From the NCBI GenBank assembly GCA_002762705.1, contig PCVE01000050.1, forward strand, positions 1-13,509: 13,509 nucleotides of DNA. Reading direction: 5' to 3'. Position numbers and translations under genes: made by a program. Under the pieces are notes generated by a model. That model was not told where the DNA came from and did not search any database. It saw only the letters and a list, made by a program, of their open reading frames with translations. This document shows positions 7,503 to 13,488 of the stretch, piece by piece. Within the stretch, counting starts at the first letter, position 1, and each line of letters starts with the position of its first letter. Source of the stretch: Candidatus Woesearchaeota archaeon CG11_big_fil_rev_8_21_14_0_20_43_8 (GTDB lineage Archaea; Nanobdellota; Nanobdellia; Woesearchaeales; CG08-08-20-14).

Positions 7503-7531
7503 TTTATATATGAGTATACTAATAAGTATAT
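7503..7531 (+). promoter_or_regulatory. TATA box plus paired GTATAC/GTATAT operator, copy 2
   Basis: TTTATATATG (7503-7512) followed by GTATAC (7514-7519), six bases, then GTATAT (7526-7531). The offset from TTTATA to the first hexamer (11 bases) and the hexamer spacing (12 bases start to start) equal those of copy 1 at 6575-6603. The surrounding intergenic DNA (7378-7596) has no gene. Confidence 0.65.
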
Positions 7532-7596
7532 CAATCAGCGTGTGATGTAACTGATAAAGTTATCAAAATCAAATGCTAACCATGAGGTGAAAATGG

Positions 7597-8307
7597 ATGG
7601 GAAAAAAGAGGTTTATACTATTTATTTTGAGTGTATTTGCAGTCTGCCTTTCAGCACTGTATTTTACTAGCGAAGCTAACGCAGCGATCGAGAACGTGAC
7701 CGCTGGTGGTATTGTTGAAGGGACAGCGGAGACGCTCGCTATGGGTGCTGCAGGTTCTATATATGTCGAAGGCGGGAACATAACCGAATTCAACCTCAGC
7801 CAGAAAAGACAGACCGATTGGTGGCAAGGAGTATGGGGTTCTGTCGATCTCAACGTCACACTTGAAGATGCATCTGGTGATGTGTTCTATAACTGGGGAT
7901 TGACAGCAGCAACAGGAGAGATCTATTTTTACAATGAAAGTAACACTGATTGGACCGGAATGATTTTGGCGACCAGTGCGAAAGTCGCAGATTGGCAAGA
8001 AAACTCAGCATGGGGCAATTCAGCGAGTATAGACAACTTCACATCAACATATACTCAGTCAAATAACCATCCAGCATTCAATGCAGGGACATTGACTTTG
8101 GCAGCAGGTGATACGGCGGCTGTGAATTTCGAATCTAGCCACAATTGCACTGTTCTGAACAGTTCAAATGATTATCCTGTGTTCGCAGCATTGATCACAC
8201 AGGATCTGACTGCATACAATGGCGAGACTGCTGATTTTGAATGTCTGCTCCCGGTAAAAGCATCTGAAGGCATAGTGCAGTATTATGCATATGCTGAGCT
8301 GACATAA
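7597..8307 (+). CDS. Secreted surface protein, paralog B
   Basis: 236 residues. The ATG at 7597 has GAGGTG 7 bases upstream (7584-7589). The overlapping ATG at 7593 is out of frame. The signal peptide is a basic MGKKR, a hydrophobic core and an Ala-x-Ala end (EANA, cut near residue 29). The mature protein has eight N-X-S/T sequons and matches paralog A along its length, including LEDASGDVFYNWG, TGEIY and FECLLPV, and the two C-terminal-half cysteines. It lacks any C-terminal membrane anchor, so it is either released or held by assembly, as S-layer or pilus-like subunits are. It sits 219 bases after paralog A with its own promoter, and is followed at once by a terminator-like hairpin. Confidence 0.88.
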   Translation: MGKKRFILFILSVFAVCLSALYFTSEANAAIENVTAGGIVEGTAETLAMGAAGSIYVEGGNITEFNLSQKRQTDWWQGVWGSVDLNVTLEDASGDVFYNWGLTAATGEIYFYNESNTDWTGMILATSAKVADWQENSAWGNSASIDNFTSTYTQSNNHPAFNAGTLTLAAGDTAAVNFESSHNCTVLNSSNDYPVFAALITQDLTAYNGETADFECLLPVKASEGIVQYYAYAELT

Positions 8308-8308
8308 G

Positions 8309-8329
8309 TGGGCATCGACCCATTTTTTT
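8309..8329 (+). terminator. Hairpin plus T7 after paralog B
   Basis: TGGG-CATCGA-CCCA followed by seven T, beginning two bases after the stop codon. Archaeal termination mainly needs the T-tract; the hairpin is short (4-5 bp). Confidence 0.5.
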
Positions 8330-8387
8330 GTTCTTTATTTTTTATATCGTTTCCTCGATCTCAAAAGACAAACGGAGGTAGTTCACT

Positions 8388-11033
8388 ATGTATTCTGGCG
8401 CTAAACTGAAAATCACAATTCTCATGGCTTTATCAGTCATACTCTTAGCTTTACCTGTTCTTGCAGTATCATTCTCTGATGATTTTGAATCTGATCTGTC
8501 ATCATGGACAAAGATCTGTCAGCATTATGGGTATGACGGCAGCACTTATAGCTGGATTCCAGATGCCAAGATATCTACTTCAAAATCTTATTCCGGGCAA
8601 AGCAGTGTCTTCATGTCAAGCCAGCTTGTCCATAAATCATATATCTATGGGACGACTGAAGGTGCTCCACCAAAAGATCCTTACATAAAAGTCAATGGCT
8701 GTGTCTATAAATCACTGAGCACTTCTGCTACAGGCATGCATAATCTCGAAGTATATTTCTATGATTCGATGGAGACCAGGTTCAGTCCTCCTGTCGGATG
8801 GTGGGGCCTGTATTTTGGTGTGAGACTTAATCCATCTTATGATTGCACAGACTATGGTTCTGGTATTCCTGAAGCCATGGAATGTGAACCAAAAGGAGGT
8901 TTCTTCGTCGGTTTTGATGATAACATGAATACTGGATCACAATATACGCATTATGAAGTGAATGATGTCAAGACATCTGTCGCAAGGACAGCGGGTTGGC
9001 ACAAGCTTGAATTCAACCTGATGACTGATGGCACAAATCATCTGGTCGCAAAGATAGATGGAACAATAGTCTTTGACGGCGCAAGCTCAGTGAGTTCACT
9101 CTCGACTCTTGCATTGGTCGGGAAAGGGACAAATGTCTATTTTGATGATCTGAAATTATCACCACCTCTGCAATGTTCAGATGGTACTGACAATGACAAT
9201 GATGGATGGACTGATTACCCAGAAGATCCTGGCTGTAGCGCAGCCACCGATGATGATGAAAGTGACAATCCGGCGTGCAGCGATGGGATCGATAACGATG
9301 ACGATACATACATCGATTATCCAGATGATCCTGGCTGTGATGACAAATATGATACTGATGAATTCAATCTGATCCTAAAAAAACAATGTGAAGATGGTAT
9401 AGATAATGATAATGATAGCAGGATAGATTATCCATATGATCCTGGCTGTTCATCTGCCTTGGATGATGATGAAAGCGATGATCCTGCATGTGCCGATGGC
9501 ATAGATAATGACAATGATAGTTGGGTTGATTACCCTGAGGACCCTGGCTGCAGTGCGCAGACTGATGTCGATGAAAGTGATAATCCATCATGCAGTGATG
9601 GGATAGATAACGATGACGATACATACATAGATTATCCATATGATCCTGGCTGTGTTGATAAATATGATACAGATGAATATAATGCCCTTGCGTTAAAGCA
9701 ATGTGAGGATGGTCTTGATAATGATAACGACACTCTGGTCGATTATCCCGATGATCCTGCCTGCAGTTCATCAGATGATGATAACGAATCAGATGATCCG
9801 GCATGTGCGGATAAGATAGATAATGATAATGATGGATGGTCGGATTATCCGCAGGATCCAGGTTGCAGTTCGCTTATCGATGACGATGAGAGCGATGACC
9901 CAGAATGCAGTGATGATCTCGATAATGATGGTGATGGTCTCGCTGATTATCCAAATGATCCTGGTTGTGATGATCGATATGATACTAATGAGTCAAATGA
10001 GCCGATCATGAAGCAATGCGAAGATGGACTGGACAATGATGGCGATGGTTTTGTGGATTACCCAGACGATCCAGCTTGCGCTTCTGCCACTGGTAACGAT
10101 GAGAGCGCTGATCCTGCCTGTGCTGATGGACTGGACAATGATGGTGATGGTCTTATTGATCTTCTTGATCCTGGCTGTGTCGATAAGTTTGACACTGATG
10201 AATATAATGAACCAATGATCACAAGAGAACTTTTCTTCGATACTCAGACATGGGATATCCTTGTCGATGGCAAGGCATATGACAGTATGGAATGCTATGT
10301 CAAAGGAAAGAACGGAAAAGGCGCATTCCTGTGCGAGAAGATAATAGAAGTACTTGATGAAAATATTAAGAAACTAGAGAAACGAAACAGCAAAGGGGCG
10401 AAGATCGCAAAGAGCTATCTCTCTGATATCCGCAAGAGATTCACAGATATGGGGAAAGATGGCAAGTGCCAACTTGCTGAAGATGAGTTTGACAAAGTCA
10501 TATCTGATAACAGATACAAAAGCCTAAAGACGCTTCTCAAACGCATGAAAAATATCTTTATGCAGAGATATAAGACTGATTGCAAGACATATCTTCTGGA
10601 TTATGACGGACTTATTGTTGAGCATTCTAAAGACAAGAAGCAGATAAAGGCCACAATAGTCGAGAATGATGGCGAGGATGTCTCATCAAACGCGATTCTC
10701 TATGATCTCAAGTTCACAGGCAAACGTCTTCGTTTCTACCAGATACTGAAAGTGGGAAAAGAATTGGTCTCGGTCTCATATGAATTCCGGAGCAAGGTCT
10801 CGACTATAATCGTTGATGGCAAGAAAGAGATGAAACCTGGATTTGTCAAGTTAATTGTGACAACTGAGAAGGACAAGGTCGGATATAGATTCGAGGATTC
10901 AAGCTTCAAGATGCAATCTTTCACTCCGACTGGTTGGGTGATCAATAATGGAGACCCAGTTTCCATCTTTTTTTATGAATTCTATTATGACATCTTCAAT
11001 GACGATGAAACTGATCATCTTGATGAAATATGA
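8388..11033 (+). CDS. Large secreted protein: lectin-like domain plus ten Cys/Asp-rich calcium-binding-type repeats
   Basis: 881 residues. The start is set by GGAGGT (8374-8379) 8 bases before the ATG and a TATA element at about 8338-8347. A signal peptide covers residues 1-26 (core ITILMALSVILLALPVLA). Residues about 28-258 begin FSDDFESDLSSWTKI and run as a beta-rich domain of the concanavalin/LamG-like carbohydrate-binding type. Residues 262-597 hold ten repeats of the form C-x-D-G-x-D-N-D-x-D-x-x-x-D-Y-P-x-D-P-G-C; the D-x-D-x-D spacing is that of thrombospondin-3/dockerin calcium loops, and the paired Cys could close each loop. Residues about 600-881 are Lys-rich, mixed helix then strand, with no membrane anchor; I do not recognise them. 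Likely role: adhesion or envelope attachment (inference). Its stop overlaps the next start (ATGA). Confidence 0.88.
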   Translation: MYSGAKLKITILMALSVILLALPVLAVSFSDDFESDLSSWTKICQHYGYDGSTYSWIPDAKISTSKSYSGQSSVFMSSQLVHKSYIYGTTEGAPPKDPYIKVNGCVYKSLSTSATGMHNLEVYFYDSMETRFSPPVGWWGLYFGVRLNPSYDCTDYGSGIPEAMECEPKGGFFVGFDDNMNTGSQYTHYEVNDVKTSVARTAGWHKLEFNLMTDGTNHLVAKIDGTIVFDGASSVSSLSTLALVGKGTNVYFDDLKLSPPLQCSDGTDNDNDGWTDYPEDPGCSAATDDDESDNPACSDGIDNDDDTYIDYPDDPGCDDKYDTDEFNLILKKQCEDGIDNDNDSRIDYPYDPGCSSALDDDESDDPACADGIDNDNDSWVDYPEDPGCSAQTDVDESDNPSCSDGIDNDDDTYIDYPYDPGCVDKYDTDEYNALALKQCEDGLDNDNDTLVDYPDDPACSSSDDDNESDDPACADKIDNDNDGWSDYPQDPGCSSLIDDDESDDPECSDDLDNDGDGLADYPNDPGCDDRYDTNESNEPIMKQCEDGLDNDGDGFVDYPDDPACASATGNDESADPACADGLDNDGDGLIDLLDPGCVDKFDTDEYNEPMITRELFFDTQTWDILVDGKAYDSMECYVKGKNGKGAFLCEKIIEVLDENIKKLEKRNSKGAKIAKSYLSDIRKRFTDMGKDGKCQLAEDEFDKVISDNRYKSLKTLLKRMKNIFMQRYKTDCKTYLLDYDGLIVEHSKDKKQIKATIVENDGEDVSSNAILYDLKFTGKRLRFYQILKVGKELVSVSYEFRSKVSTIIVDGKKEMKPGFVKLIVTTEKDKVGYRFEDSSFKMQSFTPTGWVINNGDPVSIFFYEFYYDIFNDDETDHLDEI
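9171..10178 (+). repeat. Ten tandem coding repeats with higher-order period of three
   Basis: Each repeat is about 21 residues plus a linker of about 12-15. Two linker classes alternate: a short DDDESDDP type and a longer (K/R)(Y/F)DT(D/N)E(Y/F/S)N type. The long linker follows repeats 2, 5, 8 and 10, and repeats opening with QC are 1, 3, 6 and 9. The array therefore reads as blocks of 2-3-3-2 repeats, pointing to duplication of a three-repeat unit of roughly 350 bases. Confidence 0.85.
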
Positions 11034-11917
11034 AGCTGCTATCTGATTCAAAGACGATACTTTTCATCTCTATAATCATAGGTCTCGCATTTCCATGGCC
11101 GGCTGGAAAGCTCAAAGTCTTGCTGGCTCCGTCGCTTGTGGCCATGATGATCCTCTCTATGAAGACATTTGATTTTGAAGGGGGATATGAGAAGGGTTTC
11201 TTAAAGACGATCAGTTGGCTTGTCTTTGTCAATTTCATCTTGCTGCCTAGTCTTATGATCACTCTTGCATTTCTGCTTGCTGATACATATCTGCGTATGG
11301 GGTTCATAATACTCGCCGCTGTCCCTCCGGCAGTCGGCGTTGTCCCGGTCACATATCTTCTCAAAGGCAACATGAAGAACTCTCTGATGGCAGAGATCGC
11401 GGCATATGTCCTTTCGTTAGTATGGACACCAGTCATCATCTATGCGTTCCTGCGTGATTATGTGAGCATCTTCTATCTCCTGAAGATACTTTTCCTATTG
11501 ATATTCCTTCCTTTGGTGGTATCAAGGATATTACATCCTCTGAGGTTCGAGCCTCGTCCCTGGATAAATCTTTGTTATGCATTTGGGATGTATGAAATCA
11601 TCGCATTGAATCGGGATGTGTTGTTCTCGGGCATCGGTACTGTCTTTATCGCGATTTCAGTTGCGTTAGTCTGCAGGTTCGGACTTTCATCTATGTTCTA
11701 TTTCCTTGCGCCAAAATCATTGGCATACAAAGACCGGATTCCATTTGTGCTGTTCTCTTCGATGAAGAATGGTGGGGCCGCAACAGTCATCGCGCTTTTG
11801 CTCTTTGAGAGCCCAAAAGTGCTGCTCCCAATAGCGGCATTCGGCATCACACTACCATTCTTCATATTATGTCTGGAATTCTTATCGAAGAAAGCGATAG
11901 GACAAAAAAAAGGATGA
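11030..11917 (+). CDS. Bile acid:sodium symporter (BASS/SBF) family transporter
   Basis: 295 residues with eight to ten hydrophobic segments and no signal peptide. Family-like marks are the AAVPPAVGVVPVTYLLKGN segment around residues 97-115, similar in place and form to the first unwound-helix Pro/Gly region of the fold, and FSSMKNGGAATVIALL around 240-255, similar to the second (x-K/R-N-x-G). The known family moves organic anions such as pantoate, pyruvate or bile acids with sodium; no substrate can be inferred here. The ATG lies within the stop of the preceding secreted-protein gene (ATGA), so translation is probably coupled. The last codons, TGA included, reach 3 bases into the convergent tRNA gene. 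More distant permease families are possible. Confidence 0.65.
   Translation: MKLLSDSKTILFISIIIGLAFPWPAGKLKVLLAPSLVAMMILSMKTFDFEGGYEKGFLKTISWLVFVNFILLPSLMITLAFLLADTYLRMGFIILAAVPPAVGVVPVTYLLKGNMKNSLMAEIAAYVLSLVWTPVIIYAFLRDYVSIFYLLKILFLLIFLPLVVSRILHPLRFEPRPWINLCYAFGMYEIIALNRDVLFSGIGTVFIAISVALVCRFGLSSMFYFLAPKSLAYKDRIPFVLFSSMKNGGAATVIALLLFESPKVLLPIAAFGITLPFFILCLEFLSKKAIGQKKG
11904..11911 (-). terminator. T8 tract ending the tRNA-Arg transcript
   Basis: Eight T on the minus strand, starting three bases after the predicted tRNA discriminator base. It is read on the other strand as the AAA-rich Lys codons near the end of the BASS transporter gene, so one sequence serves both genes. Confidence 0.55.
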
Positions 11918-12060
11918 GCCAACAGGGACTTTCGGTGAACTATGGGTTGCCAGCTACAGGCAATGGATCCTCATTGCCATAAGCTCACGGCCCAATGCTC
12001 ATTTCGAACCCTGATCAACCGGTCCGAAGCCGGCCGCACTATCCATTATGCTATAGGCCC
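11915..12060 (-). tRNA. tRNA-Arg (anticodon TCG) with T-loop intron
   Basis: Reads CGA codons. Exon 1 is 12060-12003: acceptor GGGCCTA, TA at 8-9, D stem GCAT/GTGC with GG in the loop, anticodon stem GCCGG/CCGGT around loop CTTCGGA (anticodon TCG at 12027-12025), a four-base variable loop, T stem CAGGG and TTCGAA. Exon 2 is 11928-11915: T, CCCTG, TTGGCTC and A73. Joined, the T loop is TTCGAAT, exactly canonical, with a perfect 5-bp T stem; the mature tRNA is 72 bases before CCA addition. Acceptor pairing has one T-T mismatch (6-67) and one G-T pair (2-71). CCA is not encoded. A plain cloverleaf search without intron handling would miss the 3' half. Confidence 0.9.
11929..12002 (-). other. 74-nt tRNA intron at position 59/60 with bulge-helix-bulge
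   Basis: The splice junctions lie in two 3-base bulges, AAA (12004-12002) and AGT (11930-11928), separated by the 4-bp helix TTCG (12008-12005) with CGAA (11934-11931), between the T stem and an inner helix TGAGC (12001-11997) with GTTCA (11940-11936). A single unpaired C (11935) makes it slightly relaxed. Cutting after the second base of each bulge restores the T loop. Inside is a perfect 7-bp hairpin GGCAATG/CATTGCC (11978-11959). No coding capacity. Confidence 0.85.
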
Positions 12061-12087
12061 ATCTGTGCAATTGGCTATCATAATTAG

Positions 12088-12095
12088 TATATATA
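12088..12095 (-). promoter_or_regulatory. TATA box of the tRNA-Arg gene
   Basis: Minus strand TATATATA preceded by AAACC, 28-35 bases before base 1 of the tRNA (12060), the usual archaeal spacing. The IS element target duplication begins 8 bases further upstream, so the core promoter is intact. Confidence 0.7.
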
Positions 12096-12102
12096 GGTTT
12101 TG

Positions 12103-12117
12103 AATACTTACATTAGA
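12103..12117. repeat. Left copy of 15-bp target site duplication
   Basis: AATACTTACATTAGA directly abuts the left end of the IS element. The identical copy is at 13055-13069. Confidence 0.9.
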
Positions 12118-12141
12118 TGTTCTAAACCGTAATTATGTTAC
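12118..12141 (+). repeat. Left terminal inverted repeat of the IS
   Basis: Opens TGTTCTAAACCG and closes ATGTTAC. It matches the right end (reverse complement) at 19 of 24 positions, including the uninterrupted CTAAACCG. Confidence 0.85.
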
Positions 12142-12188
12142 AGTAACTATTTGTTGCAGCGATTATTCTTTCTTGGCTGGAGGGCAAA

Positions 12189-13034
12189 ATGAAGTACAGC
12201 CGGAAAAAGAAACTATGGTGTGTGAAACAGATGAGATTAGGAATCAGCACTATTACAGAGATTAGTAACAATCGGAAAGTTCCCAGAATGACGTTATATC
12301 GCTGGTACAAGCGATATAAAGATTCTGGTGAGAAAGGCCCAGTTGATAAACCAAGAGGTTCAAAACCCTTAGAACTCAACGAAAATTGTGTAACATTTAT
12401 TGTGCAAGAATAGGGACGATTAAAGGTTGGATCACCGAAAATGTTCTTACACCTTCGAGAATTAGGTTTTGGTATTTCTCAACGACAAATTCAAAAGGTT
12501 TACAGACTTCACAATTTAAAAATGAACCGAAGAAAAAGACCTACACAGATTAAATTCGTTAAATACGAATATCCAAAACCAAATATGTTATGGCACACAG
12601 ATTGGACTAGTTGTCCATTTACTGGGAAACAGATGATTGCATTTATTGACGATCACAGCAGATTTATCGTTCACGCTGAGTATTTCGAGCATGCAACGAC
12701 TGAAAACACGATTCTTGCGTTTTCCAATGCGATTTCAAAATATGGAGTTCCTGAAGCGATTTTGACAGACAATGGTACACAATTCACACCCACTAGAACA
12801 GAAAAAGGACCGTTTACAATGTGGTGTGAATCACACGGCATAAAGCATATTCTTGGTCGCGTTCATCATCCACAAACCAATGGAAAAATAGAGAGATGGT
12901 TTGGAACATATAAGCTAGAATTCGACGAGAGATTCAATTGCTTAGATGATTTTGTAAAGTTTTATAATGAAGTAAGGATGCATCAAGGTATTCACTACAA
13001 AAGACCAATTGAAAGATACTTTGCAAAAGTGTAA
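12189..13034 (+). pseudogene. IS481-like DDE transposase with one in-frame amber codon
   Basis: From the ATG at 12189 (GGAGGG just upstream) the frame is continuous for 281 codons apart from TAG at 12411-12413 (codon 75); there is no frameshift. Residues about 1-60 are a helix-turn-helix region (IST...ISNNRKVPRMTLYRWYKRY), followed by a second DNA-binding part around GISQRQIQKVYRLHNL and the rve catalytic core. The catalytic triad is visible: Asp138 (HTDWT), Asp194 (LTDNGTQF) and Glu235 (NGKIERWF), with a Lys seven residues after the Glu. The amber codon falls between the two DNA-binding parts. Either the element is inactivated, or translation resumes at an internal ATG (12441), or the amber is read through. 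I label it pseudogene because that is the simplest reading. Confidence 0.8.
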
Positions 13035-13054
13035 CATTAATGCGGTTTAGGTCA
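13031..13054 (-). repeat. Right terminal inverted repeat of the IS
   Basis: Reverse complement opens TGACCTAAACCG. The transposase stop codon (13032-13034) lies inside it. Confidence 0.85.
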
Positions 13055-13069
13055 AATACTTACATTAGA
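13055..13069. repeat. Right copy of 15-bp target site duplication
   Basis: Identical to 12103-12117 and directly abutting the right IS end. Confidence 0.9.
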
Positions 13070-13146
13070 CAATATTCAGATACTTGAATAGATTGAATAT
13101 CGCATAAGACTAACTGTAAAATCAAATATAGAATTCTAAAAGAGGC

Positions 13147-13335
13147 TTATTTAACGTCTTTCTCCTCTTCTTTTTCTTCTTCCTCTTCCTCGTCTTCGAG
13201 GCTGAATTCATCTTCGCCGTCTTCGTAGTCCTTTCCGAATTCTTTGTCTAGCGACTCATCGTCGTCATCGTCTTCGGCATCTGAGGAATCTCCACCAGCG
13301 TAGTCATCCACTTCATAATCTTCGTCGTCTAAGAT
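13147..13335 (-). CDS. Very acidic small protein, apparent ATC start
   Basis: 62 residues if read from ATC at 13335. 36 of 62 residues are Asp or Glu, in runs (DDDDDE, EEEEEE), with a few Tyr, Lys and Gly; no Cys, no membrane segment. It is probably a disordered cytosolic protein; I do not recognise a family. On the minus strand a perfect anti-Shine-Dalgarno match AGGAGGTG (13350-13343) stands 7 bases before the ATC, and an in-frame stop lies upstream at 13359-13357. Between these there is no ATG, GTG or TTG in frame; the first usual start is a GTG at 13311, with no RBS. The stop is TAA. It is divergent from the 13489 gene, whose product also begins acidic (MADEDDL). Confidence 0.6.
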   Translation of the reverse strand: MLDDEDYEVDDYAGGDSSDAEDDDDDESLDKEFGKDYEDGEDEFSLEDEEEEEEKEEEKDVK

Positions 13336-13380
13336 GGTAATCCACCTCCTCTGTGTCTATTATTTCCGATTATTAAAGTG

Positions 13381-13395
13381 CCCATATAAATATCT
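13381..13395 (-). promoter_or_regulatory. TATA box of the acidic protein gene
   Basis: Minus strand GATATTTATATGGG lies about 48-60 bases before the ATC at 13335, leaving room for a leader that contains the AGGAGGTG site. Confidence 0.5.
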
Positions 13396-13406
13396 TTCGA
13401 AGATAT
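13390..13406. promoter_or_regulatory. Palindrome between divergent promoters, possible operator
   Basis: ATATCTT-TCG-AAGATAT has perfect 7-bp arms. It overlaps the leftward TATA box and lies just upstream of the rightward TATA-like elements. A second one, GGGAA-A-TTCCC (13453-13463), lies downstream of the TATA-like GGTATAAATC (13443-13452). Confidence 0.4.
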
Positions 13407-13414
13407 CAGCAAAG

Positions 13415-13452
13415 ATTTATAAATCATTTGAGGGATAAATCTGGTATAAATC
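13415..13452 (+). promoter_or_regulatory. Promoter elements of the 13489 gene
   Basis: TTTATAAAT (about 13415-13423) and GGTATAAATC (13443-13452) are both TATA-like. The second lies 37-46 bases before the ATG and is the likelier core element. A GGTGAT-like site precedes the ATG. Confidence 0.5.
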
Positions 13453-13488
13453 GGGAAATTCCCCTAAAAAACGTAGGATGGTGATATA

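Larger units (their letters stand above)
12118..13054 (+). mobile_element. IS481-family-like insertion sequence, 937 bp, complete ends
   Basis: The ends are 24-bp imperfect inverted repeats (19 of 24 positions match), tips TGTTCTAAACCG on the left and TGACCTAAACCG on the right read inward, flanked by a perfect 15-bp direct repeat. A single DDE transposase frame fills it. TG tips, size near 950 bp, one rve-type transposase with an N-terminal helix-turn-helix and a long target duplication agree with the IS481 family. The identical target copies suggest a recent insertion. It lies between the tRNA-Arg promoter and the acidic protein gene. Confidence 0.85.

Noticed and set aside
9013..9804. Long minus-strand open frames rich in His and Tyr
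   Set aside because: They are the antisense of the Asp-rich repeats (GAT codons read as ATC/CAT) and have no promoter or RBS.
9171..10178. Regular DNA repeats that might be a CRISPR or satellite array
   Set aside because: The periodicity is that of one continuous coding frame with conserved Cys, Asp and Pro; repeats diverge at third positions and there are no unique spacers.
11930..12060. A degraded or half tRNA (pseudogene)
   Set aside because: The missing T-stem strand, T-loop base and acceptor strand are all present at 11928-11915 in the right order once the intron is removed.
12414..12440. Frameshift in the transposase
   Set aside because: The two open parts are in the same frame; only a TAG separates them.
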